Source of the DNA: Deinandra increscens subsp. villosa
Lineage: Eukaryota > Streptophyta > Magnoliopsida > Asterales > Asteraceae
Direction: 5' to 3'
Assembly: GCA_039602395.1 (NCBI GenBank)
Contig: JBCNJP010000017.1
Coordinates: 87,228,264-87,292,263, forward strand
DNA length: 64,000 nt
The position numbers and the translations under genes were made by a program. Of this stretch, positions 41,030-51,550 are shown one piece after another (the first letter of the stretch is position 1; every line of letters begins with the position of its first letter). The notes under the pieces were generated by a model, which ran no database searches, was not told where the DNA came from, and saw only the letters and a program-made list of their open reading frames with translations.

Positions 41030-42390
41030 ACAAGGAAATTACAAGCATAAAAGAGGATTTTTCATCCAAAAAGAACACGACATATAAAAACTGTTATCTC
41101 TAGCCGTAACCCAATAAAAGTAAAAACGCATCACCGAATCGAACATGGCAATCGGAGACAAATCATCCTTATTATGGATGATTTCATCCCGTTTCTTCCA
41201 AAACACCCACCATATGCAAGTCGCAAAAGCCTCGATCACAATCTTCCTTTTCCTCGTGAAACTTGACCCATCGAGCCGAAGCTAAAATCCCATTCGACTG
41301 GTAAGGACTCAACAAAGGTAAGTCGAGCCAGCTGCAAATACGGGTCCAAAGATGTTTGTACACCCGACACTCTCCAAACAGATGATCACGAGTCTCTAAA
41401 GGGGCCTGGAAAAAATATAATTGATAAAAGGAATATTGATACCTCTATCGCATAATCTGCTACGGATCGGAAGTCTATCTAGCATCAGTATCCACCGAAA
41501 AATGTTAACTTTATTTGAAATGTTCTTGCTCCATCTTATAGGGGAAAAGTTACCGCGAAGGAAAACACACTCAATCTTTTTCCTAACATCTTTAACAACA
41601 AAATCAGTATTACCATCAAGGTCCCACTTCCAAGAGTCACTGTCACCGTTAAAGGTAGTTGTGTTGAGTAAATCGCAAAATTTAATAAATTAAGACTCCT
41701 CAACCCCGCTTCTAATTTCTCTTCTCCAGATCCAAAAGCGACCGGTTCCTTTGAGAAAATCGTGAATGAGACAGTTTCTTTCAGTTTCCAACGCGTAAAG
41801 TCTCGGAAAGGAAATAGATAACTTATTCTCACCGATCCACCAATCCTCCCAAAATCTGGTTTCATTTCCAATTCCCACCTCTTTCTTAAACGCATTTGCC
41901 GGAATGATCTCACGAGAATAAAGATCATTCACAGTTTGACAAATACCTTCCCACACCTCGTTCCCCTTCGATACTTCCGGATGTGCCCACAACCCCATCG
42001 CCATAAATTGATTCAATCACCCGAACCCATAAGCTAGATTTTTCTGTTAAAAAACGCCACTTCCATTTCATAGCAAGAGCACAATGAAGCACTGGCGTAA
42101 CTTTTAAGGGGCGGGAGGGGGTGTTCGACCCCGCGAATTTTTTTTTGCGATGTAGGTGGTATATAATTTTCGTGTAAAAAATTTCGATATACTCCGGTTT
42201 CGACCCCCCCATTTATCCAAAAAATGGCGATCGGAAAAAAATTTAGATCCCAACACCCCACTTGATATTTTCAAGCTTCGCCACTACAATGAAGAGCCCT
42301 CATGCTCCCTATACCCAACCATCCTTTCTTTTTATCCGCCAAAACGTAGTCCCATTTTACCCAATGGATTTTTTTAACCGAATTCCCACC
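41030..42390 (-). pseudogene. LINE ORF2 C-terminal region (RT tail and zf-RVT), broken
   Basis: Minus-strand reading starts near 42370 with IHWVKWDYVLADKKKGWLG and resumes after the nested insertion with ALAMKWKWRFLTEKSSLWV. It goes on through NETRFWEDWWIGENKL, FPRLYALETERNCL, DSWKWDLDGNTDFVV and KVNIFRWILMLDRLP, and closes near 41240 with CIWWVFWKKRDEIIHN. This is the tail of the RT followed by the cysteine/histidine region seen at the end of plant L1-type ORF2. The RT catalytic core is absent because the copy is 5' truncated. Stops and frame changes are common. Confidence 0.85.
42090..42285. mobile_element. Small TIR element (196 bp) nested in the LINE, 9-bp target duplication
   Basis: It interrupts the LINE coding sequence exactly between two copies of ACAATGAAG (42081-42089 and 42286-42294). 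The ends CACTGGCG and CGCCACT give short imperfect inverted termini. A 9-bp duplication fits Mutator-type transposition, while the end sequence also recalls some hAT-type elements with 8-bp duplications. It has no coding capacity. Confidence 0.8.
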
Positions 42391-42589
42391 TCCAAATATT
42401 ATTAATAGGATTAGATTGGATGGGATGAAAAGGAAAACGGGTGGTTGTATTCGATAATGTTGCTTTTGTTTTTCTTTGAAATTTGATTATGATTATAAAT
42501 CAAGTTTCATTGTAATTTGTACAAATTCCTACATATTATTTTCTTTATTATTTCATGTGTATTGTATTCTTTGTTATTTTATGTGAGGT

Positions 42590-42862
42590 GTGGATGATGA
42601 TATAAGGTTGGAGGAGGAGATCCCATCGGATTTAGATACTCTAGTCTCCGATGAGGGCCCGTCAAAAGGAACTACCAGTGAAAATCCGGTGGGGAGGGAA
42701 GATGAACTGCAGCCGAAAATGGTCGGGTTTTCCGATGAACCTCCGATCGTAGAATCTGAAGGGTTGCATGTGGAAACAATGAATGGGAACACGTCACAGA
42801 ATATTGGGAATGCTGATGGATCGGACGGATTGGGTTCTGTAGATACATATCAAGGTTCAGTG
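42590..42862 (+). pseudogene. LINE ORF1 C-terminal half, acidic region
   Basis: The frame starts MDDDIRLEEEIPSDLDTLV and continues through KGTTSENPVGREDELQP, HVETMNGNTSQNIGNAD and VDTYQGSV. It is then cut by the LINE insertion. Acidic, low-complexity sequence of this kind is common between the zinc knuckle and the end of plant LINE ORF1. No knuckle is seen in the preserved part, so the label depends on the neighbouring ORF2. Confidence 0.5.
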
Positions 42863-43170
42863 TCAAGAACATGAACATTCCGTTGCACAAGATGAAGGCT
42901 TTGGAGATCATCTTCTTCTCGAGTGTTTGGGTTATTTGGACTGAACGCAACAAGGCTATCTTCAATCAACGTCCTCCGTCGATCACTTGGGTGCTTTAGA
43001 GATTAAAAGTTTGGAGTTTTTTATGGTTTTGTAATTGTTGTAACGGCCTGTCCATTAATTAGAAGGATTGGTATTACTTTTCTTTGTAATGTTTGTTCGT
43101 TTCTTCGGCCTCTAGCGGCTTGATAGAGTGTCCGGCTTTCTAATGTATTTTGCCGTTGAAAAAAAAAAAA
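42863..43170 (+). mobile_element. 5'-truncated LINE copy with poly-A tail
   Basis: It is flanked by the 8-bp duplication GTTCAGTG (42855-42862 and 43171-43178). The inside reads KMKALEIIFFSSVWVIWTE and RNKAIFNQRPPS, then VWSFLWF, the typical end of LINE ORF2. A 3' untranslated stretch follows, ending TTGCCGTTG and twelve A. It is a clean target-primed insertion. Confidence 0.88.
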
Positions 43171-43204
43171 GTTCAGTGCCTACCAATACCATAAATAATA
43201 TTAA

Positions 43205-45204
43205 CGAGTAACATGCCCGCGCGTTGCGGCGGATATGTGAAGTTTTTAGTTAGGAATATGATGAAATTTTCAGTTAGCAATACTATATTTCCTAATTCGT
43301 TGGCCGCACGTTGCCGCTGAGAATTTCCTACGACATGCGAAGAGTTTCATACTTGCAACAATAACTACATGAATTTGGATTATATATGGATAAGCAATAA
43401 GGCCTGCGTTGATTGGTTGAACATTGGATTATATATGGATAAACAATAAGTCTCCTGTGTTGATGTCTTGATGGGTTGAATCATGTGTGTTACTGAATGA
43501 TTTTTTTAATCTTTTAACACTTGTGAATATTTAGTCATCTATGATTAGAAGATGTTTATATGTAACATCTATATTCGGCTTTCATGTTTCTTTGAATATA
43601 AAAATAGAAAATACAATTTCTTTAATGTTTACATACATATAGAGTTCTCTAATTCTTTATCGTAAATTTCAGTTATTTAATTAATTAACTCTCTATAGTA
43701 GTAATATTAAGTTGCTTAATAATTTAATTCTCTAACTACTCTTCCTGTGTTAAGAAAAAAAACACAACAGAATGAAATGACAAAAAAAAAAAGAACTGAA
43801 TATAAAACTTTAGAATCAAAGATTAATGTCCATTGATAATTAGAAATTACTTCAACTCTTTATAGTTACGGGTTTATCTTCAAGACTATTATTGTTACCA
43901 AACTTCAATCAATACAAACAATTATCCCTATAAAAAACACAAATATCTTCACCATTTCTGAAAACCACTTGAACTCAAAAACAAAAAGAAGACATAAAAA
44001 ACCAAACACTCAAGATCATGAAAGATAAATAAAAGATTGAAATTAAACATGGCTCAGATCTGTGAGGTTGCGTTTAACGCCTTACCAATCACCAGAAAAA
44101 CATCATAGCCACAAAGATGAGATAAGCGACAGCAACAGATTCATACGAACTGTCTGTTTAATCAACAACCCCCAAATCTGAGATGAACCTCAGATGTATA
44201 TATAGTCAAGAAAATATACTGAGGCAGTAAGTGAGCAACCATCATATTACCTTCTATATCAATTTTATGCATACAGACCCGTCACGAAAGCAAATCAGAT
44301 CCAAAGCCATCATAGCCATAAAGGCTCAGGCAAGATCAAAACCAAAAGCTTCATCAACAACTCCTTTAGAAAACGTAAGTAATAGATGAAGGGTCATCAA
44401 CAACTGCCAAACTAACATCCATCACTATCACTGCCCTTAATGGCTACAGAGCACAAAGCCCCAAACCGTGGCGAGCTCAATGTCAAGAAAATCAGTCGGA
44501 AAAAAAACCCAACCGTCAAAACGGAACAACGGCCAAAAGAACACCACAGATCCGTAAAAAACGAACCTAACGCCGCCAAAGAGCACCACAAATCAAAGCT
44601 TTCACATCTAGATCGGACGGCAAAGCAAACCGCCGCCGCTTGAACGGAGCAACGCCACGCCTCAACGGACAACGGCAGCCGCTTCAACGTCAAGATCGGC
44701 GGCCGGCGACGACATGTGTGTTAGCCACATCGACGTATGGAGATGAAAGCAATAAATCCGGCGGGTAAGCCGCAAGATGCGGCGTGCCTTCGTCGGAATC
44801 AAATAAACAACTAACCAGCGTCGACGTACATAGATGAAAGCAACAACAGATCCGTCGCCGGAAACGTAGAAACCGGCGAAATGACCAAGATCGAAATTGA
44901 GATTTAGGGAGGAGAAACCTAAATGTTTAGAAAGAGAAAACTAAAGGTTTTATAAAGAAGTGTGGTCTCATCATCTGTCAGAGCATAGAACATGTGTAAT
45001 CATAAAAATAGAACAACTGTATACAAAGATGATAAGGCTTTCACTGCCATTATGACCATGCCAGTCTGCCAGAGAGGTAGACAACGTGAAAGAGAGAGAA
45101 AGTACCCACCACCCACCGCCAACTTCATCCAACTAAGAAAAAACATATGGAGGGAACAGTTAGATTACAGTGTACACATCAGCCTTTCCTTTTGATATAT
45201 AAGG
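43205..45204 (-). mobile_element. Helitron-like element, about 2 kb, degenerate ends
   Basis: The minus-strand 3' end is a GC-rich hairpin (CCGCCGCAACGCGCGGG) before CATGTTACTCG, then T. The 5' end reads ACCTTATATATCAAAAGG. The arrangement parallels the element at 5164-8708: same kind of 3' hairpin, an ACTNG/T ending, a second GC-rich hairpin inside (43309-43325) and an ACCT..ATATAT 5' end. It interrupts LINE sequence without a target duplication. The middle is AT-rich; the right third (44400-44950) is GC-rich and gene-like. Confidence 0.5.
44400..44960 (-). other. GC-rich, gene-like patch in the Helitron-like element
   Basis: Composition changes sharply here, with many CGCCG words on both strands, as in a plant 5' untranslated region or first exon. 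A 93-codon minus-strand frame (44693-44412) is serine/leucine/cysteine-rich without known motif. It is probably captured host sequence. The phrase AACGGAGCAACG also occurs at 8237 in the other Helitron-like element. Confidence 0.35.
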
Positions 45205-45390
45205 TAATAATAGCTTTATTCTTGGGTCTTATGGGCCATGATATTCAACCCGGAAAAGATCTAGGAACCTGCGCAGCCCAATAAGCATCAGTTTCGGGCA
45301 AAACAAAGGCAAAAACAATCAAATGAATCCACCTCTTCCCATTACCGATTCCAGCCACAAAATAACGAGGATGATGGTGGTGCACCAAAT

Positions 45391-45912
45391 ATGGTCGGTT
45401 CCGATGATATCCGCCCTCATTCGAGCGCTCGGCACGTTGATCCATGTCTAGAAGAAATCTTTGGGTCAGGAGTGCCATCAGACACCCCGGTTCCTGATCC
45501 GTCTCTGCTCGATGAGGAAATACTCAATATTGTAGAGATTGGTTCATGCATTGGGGTTAAACGGGCTGATCATCTACACTTGGTGAAAAAGGTTATTTAT
45601 GGTGAAGGTGAAACCACTGGGTCGAGATGAACTTTTTGTCTCTAAATGTGAGGGGGATAGGCAATTCTACAAAAGCCCAGTGGATTCATGGCATAAAACA
45701 TCTTTTGGGGTGAGTTTCATCTCGATTCAAGAAACCAAAGTCGCAGATTCTTCTTCCTTTGGATTTCACCATTATTGGGGAAGGTCAGCCTTCCAATCGG
45801 ACTTTATCAATTTTACCAAGAGATTTGAAGGTCTAGATTGTTTATGGAATCCGACGATCTTCCATCAGACTGGTGTTTTAAAGAGCATGTATTTTATCAT
45901 TTCGAGTGGTAT
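45391..45912 (+). pseudogene. LINE ORF1 end and ORF2 endonuclease start, broken
   Basis: The first frame ends EILNIVEIGSCIGVKRADHL, then VIYGEGETTGSR, the style of the ORF1 C-terminus in plant L1 elements. ORF2 overlaps or follows closely: NFLSLNVRGIGNSTKAQW, then FISIQETKVADSSSFGFHHY and LDCLWNPTIFHQTG. The QETK block carries the metal-binding glutamate of the apurinic-type endonuclease that nicks target DNA. A frame change lies near 45690, and the sequence is truncated after about 45910, so RT is missing. Confidence 0.78.
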
Positions 45913-46514
45913 TATTGATTGTGAATTGTTATATGGCATATTTGTAGTAGATTTTATTGGATTTAATATGATGAATCTAATGGTGAATAAATGAGAAGAA
46001 AAAACCTTAAAAACTGTGACCTAAACCATCGAATTACATAAAAAGTCAACAAAAGTCAAACATTCGCGAGTCAGGATGGCTCGCGTATCGCGAAGCCTAT
46101 CCTTAAACCCATTGCAATACGTGATGGGCTACAGCGACCAGAAACCTAGTGACTATATATAATAATCATCTTATTCCTCTTTTGGCCTCATTTTCCAAAC
46201 CCTAATCACCCCTAATACTAAAAAAACAGATGATCACTCTCTAGTACACCATTTTTTGAAATTGTAAAGCTCATTTTGGGTGTATTCAAGCTTCTATAAG
46301 AGTCGGTTTTCATCCTATTTGGTATCTTTTTTGAAACCATGCCTCTACATTCTTCAAATCCTTCCCTCTACTTGATCAAGATCTAATTTTTATGTGTTAA
46401 TCAGGCTAGATCTTTGCCATGCATGATAGATCTAGGGTTTTTATGATCAAAACTCTGTTTTTTATGCATAAAGTTTGTATCTTTCTTGATTTCTATGTTA
46501 GATCATGATGGATC
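45913..46514. other. Unassigned sequence with TATA-like promoter features
   Basis: It contains TTCGCGAGTCAGGATGGCTCGCGTATCG-type palindromic sequence at about 46063 (arms CGCGA/TCGCG) and CTATATATAATAATC near 46157. A divergent ~70-bp block at 46445-46514 recurs at 47981-48050. It may be an LTR or promoter remnant. No coding motif was found. Confidence 0.35.
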
Positions 46515-46654
46515 TATTGGAATATATTATTAGGTATTATTATTGTTAGGGTTGAGCCCACGGGCCCGATTAAGTTTTAGGGTTCTGTTTGATCTCCATA
46601 AATTGTAACCTCACCATTTAGTAATATTCAATTTCAGTCTTTCATATTTTTACA
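46515..46654 (+). repeat. TRIM 5' terminal repeat
   Basis: TATTGGAATATATTATTAGG to CATATTTTTACA, 140 bp, immediately followed by the PBS. Confidence 0.93.
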
Positions 46655-47721
46655 TGGTATCATAGCCTAAACGATCCAAACCCTAGTCATCATCACCGAG
46701 TTCAAACCCTAGACAGGGCGGTGTGCCAACCATCGCCGCCACCCTGTCCCAACTTCGTTTTGCTTTAGTTTCTTGTTTTCTTTTCTATTACCCGTTTTGT
46801 TTCTAATAAAGTTTCGTCTCGTTTCTAGATCTCAATCACCATCTTCCACTACCGACTCACAAAATCATCCGTCGTTTGAACCCTTGCGATTGCCGATAGC
46901 TTCTATTTAATTGTCACTATAGAGGTTTAATTGTGGTTGCACCATCTTACTTTAATCATACGTGGATATCAAGAAATTCTTAGACTTATCCCAACGGCGG
47001 GGTTCTTGGTGCATAATAATTTTTTTTTGTGTGTCTCCATCTCTTAAATTGTGGACATACAAAGTGGTTGTCTTCTGCCGGTACATCGGTCATCTTTGCA
47101 ATCACTCAACTAGATCTGCCGTCTTTGCAATCACTCAATGGTTGTGTAAACCACATCTATCTATCACCGTTTGTTTCTCAACTACTCTCACCGGACCACA
47201 ATTATCTTAGTTGATCCGATAATAGTTGTAATCATGTCTCTTTAATTCTTTTTTTCTTACGAAGACAGTCGGCTGACCACGGTCACCGATCTTCGTCGTC
47301 TCTTTTTATTAGATCTACGGATCTCATCTCTTGATCTACGGATCTAAGAGACCGGTCTACCGCCTAGACACACCGTTGCATGACCACGGTCACGGGTTGT
47401 CAAGTTGTTTTTCTTTTCTAGTAGTCGTTCTTCCCTCTTCCGCCTAGTCATTGCCAAGAAAGATGGAAACACCGTTGGGAACTTGCCGATCTCATGTTTA
47501 TTATTAAAGGAACCACAACCCAAAACCGGATGAAGTTGTGAGAGGAACTAAATTCGAGTAAACTTAACAATACTTGGATGCAACTGTTTTGAGTCGCTTG
47601 GAGAAGATTGGATTGTTGATCAAGATGGAAACTCATATTTATCATTATTTTTATGTCTTATATAATTGCTTTCCATGCCAGTTCGAGCACCCGATAATCT
47701 TCCGCTCTAACTACGGGAGAG

Positions 47722-47861
47722 TATTGGAATATATTATTAGGTATTATTATTGTTAGGGTTGAGCCCACTGGCCCGGTTAAGTTTTAGGGTTCTGTTTGAT
47801 CTCTATAAATTGTAACCTCACCATTTAGTAATATTCAAATTCAGTCTTTCATATTCTTACA
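47722..47861 (+). repeat. TRIM 3' terminal repeat
   Basis: TATTGGAATATATTATTAGG to CATATTCTTACA, 140 bp, immediately followed by the target duplication GGATC. Confidence 0.93.
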
Positions 47862-48307
47862 GGATCGTGATTATGGATGGGTTTAAATGTTTGAAATTTC
47901 ATAAAAATGCCATCTTGGCTATAGATCTAGGGTTTGTTGTTGAGAAATTAGCTTCATGGTTATAGATCTAGGGTTCTAATGATCAAAGATGTGATATTAT
48001 GCATAAAACTTGTATTTTTCTTGATTTCTATGTTTAATCATGATGGATCTTTAATTTGATTGATTTTGGATGCATGAATCTTCAAAAAAATGTTGTCTTG
48101 ATCATAGATCTAGGGTTTTGACATGAGAAGTCCCATGTTGATGATGATTTGGTGATGTATGATGATGGAAGAGTTAGATTTTGTGTGCATGCATGTAGGT
48201 CCATGAAAGTCGAGTTTTTATGATGTATCATGTTCGATCTAGGTATGTCATGCTTGCTTGATGAATAATTAATGGACTTAGATGATTTGGATTAGATTTT
48301 ATCTAAT
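47862..48307. repeat. Divergent direct repeats around ATAGATCTAGGG
   Basis: ATAGATCTAGGGTTT-type words occur at about 46430, 47925, 47966 and 48106. A longer block (CATAAA, then TTCTTGATTTCTATGTT and ATCATGATGGATCT) is shared by 46445-46514 and 47981-48050. Leaving out the TRIM, these are close tandem copies. No gene seen. Confidence 0.6.
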
Positions 48308-48942
48308 ATCCTGCGAAAACACCTTTTTGTGAGAACTGCGTAAACATATCTCAAAACCTACATAACTTTTTCATACGTTAATATTTTTTAAAAAAAATTG
48401 CACCAAAAGTCTTAAAATTATGTTATCTTTAATCCTATAAAAGTTTTAAAAAACCTAACACTTTTTTTATTTATTATTTTTTTTTGTGTGGTGCACATGT
48501 GCATCACAAAAAACACTCATACTTTTAGTATGAGTTAATATTCTTTTTTTTAGTCGCACCATATGTCATATATTTTCATTATTTTTTTGCGTTTTTATTG
48601 AATGATGCACATGTGCATCATACAAAAAAACGCTCATACAAGTGATATACATTAATAGGTTTAAAAAGAAATTACACCCTACATCTTATATTTGTGTTAT
48701 CTTTAGATTTAAAGAAAAAAATAATATTTTATATTTTTTTAATTATATGATGCACATGTGCATCACATGGGAAAAAAAAACGTTCAGTTTTCTTTTAATT
48801 ATTTTGCTCCAGAATTAAAGATAACGTAATTCTAAGACTTTTTACGCAAATTTTATGAAAAATCGTTAACGTATGAAAAAGTTACGTAGGTTTTAATATG
48901 TGTTTTCACAGTTTTCACAAAAAAGATGTGTTTTCGCAGGAT
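48308..48942. mobile_element. Foldback MITE with long inverted arms
   Basis: The left end ATCCTGCGAAAACACCTTTT and the right end TTTTCGCAGGAT are inverted. The match continues inward through CTACATAACTTTTTCATACG and AAGTCTTAAAATTATGTTAT with few changes for about 140 bp. The centre holds three copies of a GTGCACATGTGCA-type palindrome (near 48492, 48606 and 48752). It is non-coding. The family is likely Mutator-like or foldback; no convincing target duplication was found. Confidence 0.82.
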
Positions 48943-49290
48943 CCTAACCCTATATATATAACTATATTTAGTAATAAAAATGTTAGTATAACCGAGACCC
49001 GAATATCCACTATAAAACCCAACAGGGGGGGTGTATGGTCCATTCTAAAGCCTAAGACTTCAAAATGTTGAACCAACCATATAATGCCACGTGGGAGAGA
49101 ATAGGAGAGAGAGAATAGGAAACCTAAGGCTTCATATTATGTGGGTATACTCCAATTTTGAAGCCTAAGGCTTCATTGATCTTTTTCATTTTCTAATTTT
49201 AAAAACACATAATATTAATATTAAATTATTATAATTTATTGAAAAATAACCTAGCATTAAGAGAATACATAAAAATATTAATATGAAATC

Positions 49291-50120
49291 CTACGTGTTT
49301 AGCTCCTCCCCCGTTAAATAGACATCCGTGCGTGTCGCTGTGGGCTCTGTAATATCAAATTGTAACTTAAAACATGTCTCGCTATCTCGAAGTTCCATTA
49401 GGACACTATTATTGACTACCAGAGTGACTGGAGGATCGTGAATGTGCACCGATGATATTGCTCTACCTTCGTCTTTAATGACCATATTATGCAATATCAT
49501 ATACGTGTACATTACATTCTCCAACAAGTCTTTATTCATTGGACGTGCCTTTCGATCAACTATTGTTCATTTGCTTTAAAGAATGAAATGATCTTTAGAC
49601 GTATTTTCTTGTCGATTCTTCTATCTTCTTCATTTTCTTTTCTTTGAAATCAACTGGATAACGATATGCCTTCACAAAAGTAGACCAAGTGGAGTATATG
49701 CAACAGCAAGGTAATATCCACGTTTGTATTGTCTATCATTAATAACAAAAGGACAACCTGGACTAGTTCCTAGCAACTCATTCGTAAACAAAGTTGACTG
49801 GTTAAAAACGTTGATATCGTTGTTGAAACTATCAACACCAAAGTAACCATGCCAAAACCATAGATCATGTGATGCCACTGCCTCGAGTATGATTGTTGGT
49901 TTTGCATGATCACCCCGATGATACTTTCCTCAATATTTCGTTGGACAACTATCCCACTCCCAATGAGTACAGTCGATGCTACCGATCATGCCTGGAATGC
50001 CATGCCTCTCTAAATATGCATTATACAACAATTCAATGTCGTGGCTAGTAGGTGAACGTAGACATTTATCTTTATATAATTTAGTTATAGCATCAAAAAA
50101 AATAATGTAGGCATTCACGT
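49291..50120 (-). pseudogene. PIF/Harbinger transposase, C-terminal two thirds
   Basis: On the minus strand: NAYIIFFDAITKLYKDKCL, then GIPGMIGSIDCTHWEWDSC (the first catalytic D in SIDC), then a stop at about 49930, KYHRGDHAKPTIILEAVAS, DLWFWHGYFGVDSFNNDIN, TNELLGTSPGCPFVI and YKRGYYLAVAYTPLG. After a gap with frame changes comes VMYTYMILHNMVIKDEG near the end. This is the DDE_Tnp_4-type nuclease used for cut-and-paste transposition. Stops and a missing stretch before the terminal block make it inactive. Confidence 0.87.
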
Positions 50121-51272
50121 GATGTTAATAACGGTTGTCGTGATCGCTATACGAATAATCCTAGCTAACCTATAGACAGGGTAAGTCGGGTATAAATCTA
50201 GGGGAGTTGGTGGTTACTAGTGATCGTAAATATCTTAACCTAAGTTATTGTCACTAAGCTAGATTAACTAAATGAAACTCTAAATTACATTACCTAAATG
50301 ACTGAAATTGTAAATAGTTGTCTCTTGGCTGTTTAATTTGAATGGATTAATTACTAAGAAACTAATGTTGATTTGAATTAAAAAACAGAAAATTAAAACA
50401 TGACAACCTCAGGATCCCGGTTAGCTAATTTCTAATCCAATTCAATTATTTAGCTCAACTCAATTCAACCTACGATCAATTCACATGCATCACAAGATAG
50501 TCCTAGATTTAGTGCACCTGATCCGGGAGCAGGGAGTGATACATAGTTACAAACCCTAACTTGAATTATAGAATATATCTAATCTAGCATTCAGATATTA
50601 CGTATGAGTTATGCATAGTCCTATAGCTATGCAATTAAAGTAGTCCGGGAGGGGGGGGGGGGGGCACATATGCAATCAAAACACAAGTCAAATAACATTA
50701 AATTGAACATCCAGACAAATCAAGCACTGTCACTATGTTTAAAGATTCGAAACTGAAACAAAATAGTATACGCTAACCGTTTACTGTTGGTAATCACAAC
50801 GACGTTTAGCCGGACATGTTAAAAAAAAATCAAATACTGTTTTTTCTTTCTTCTTGATTCGTACCCAAAGCAGCAACAACAAGGGTCTGCGCCCTTGTTT
50901 TCTTCCTAGCCGTCTTCCGTATCCTTCTAATCGATTTTTTTTTAAACCGGATGTTAGCCTCTTTTTAGTTGTTGTATGAATTGCGATGTGGGCTTAAATT
51001 CCAAACCCACGTGATGTCATGACTTTTTTTAATGTGCAACCTCTTTTCTATTTAGCTCTCAAGTCGTCAACCCACATGGCCCAAAGCCCATATGTTTTAT
51101 TTTGTCATTCTTTTTTCTTTCTTTTAGCCAAGTCCACGTGACTTACAATCCCTCATTTAATGTTTAATTCTATTTCATGACATCATCATTCAGTTCTCAC
51201 ATATTGGATGCCTCTCAAATTTGTAGTCCACAGCCTCTATTCCACAATAATATAAATCACAACAAAGTATTT

Positions 51273-51435
51273 TTTTTTTTGAACGGCCAACGAATGTCCC
51301 GGAAAACCCGGGGACTATTTACACCAGTTGTGCTCATTCCAGGGAAAATCCACCTCCGCGAGCTGCCGGGTGGTAAAACCTGGAGCTCAGGGGATCGAAC
51401 TTGTGACCTTTCAGCCCCAAGTCTCCCCTCATCGC
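51273..51435 (-). mobile_element. tRNA-derived SINE with 15-bp target duplication
   Basis: It is flanked by perfect CACAACAAAGTATTT copies (51258-51272 and 51436-51450). On the minus strand it starts GCGATGAGGGGAGACTTGG (A-box region), has the B-box AAGTTCGATCCCC about 40 bp in, and ends TTGGCCGTTC followed by an A tail. The B-box and duplication length are diagnostic. The last bases before the tail (GCCGTTC) are shared with the LINE tail at 43151-43158 (GCCGTTG). Confidence 0.92.
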
Positions 51436-51550
51436 CACAACAAAGTATTTATTTTGTCACATAAGACTAATAACTAAAAAATAACTATACCGCTTGACTC
51501 GTTAGCGTTTTACGACTTGAACTCAACATAATAACATTTTATATACTTAA

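Larger units (their letters stand above)
40970..42395 (-). mobile_element. 5'-truncated L1-type LINE, minus strand
   Basis: It is flanked by near-perfect 17-bp target duplications, ATATTATTAATTGGATT at 40953 and ATATTATTAATAGGATT at 42396. The left end is a short T run (poly-A on the minus strand) preceded on that strand by ACCGTCC. The coding part is the RT C-terminus and the zf-RVT region typical of plant LINEs. A 196-bp element is nested inside. Confidence 0.85.
42590..45912 (+). mobile_element. L1-type LINE, plus strand, ORF1 to ORF2 start, split by two insertions
   Basis: ORF1-like sequence at 42590-42862 is interrupted by a 5'-truncated LINE (42863-43170) and by a Helitron-like segment (43205-45204). 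The ORF1 C-terminus and the ORF2 endonuclease start resume at about 45205-45912. The linkage rests on the two insertions having identifiable ends and on the standard order of plant LINE ORF1 tail followed by MNFLSLNVRGIG. Confidence 0.65.
46515..47861 (+). mobile_element. Complete TRIM (terminal-repeat retrotransposon in miniature)
   Basis: Two 140-bp terminal direct repeats (46515-46654 and 47722-47861) differ at only five positions. A PBS TGGTATCATAGCC follows the left repeat at 46655, and a purine-rich CTACGGGAGAG precedes the right one. A 5-bp target duplication GGATC flanks the whole (46510-46514 and 47862-47866). The 1.07-kb inside encodes no recognisable protein, so it must be mobilised in trans. 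About 96% LTR identity by my count suggests moderate youth. Confidence 0.93.

Noticed and set aside
47029..47214. ORFs inside the TRIM as element proteins
   Set aside because: Short, overlapping in several frames and without retroelement motifs; TRIMs are normally non-coding.
51177..51464. 95-codon plus-strand ORF
   Set aside because: It runs antisense through a SINE and its target duplications, so it is a chance opening.
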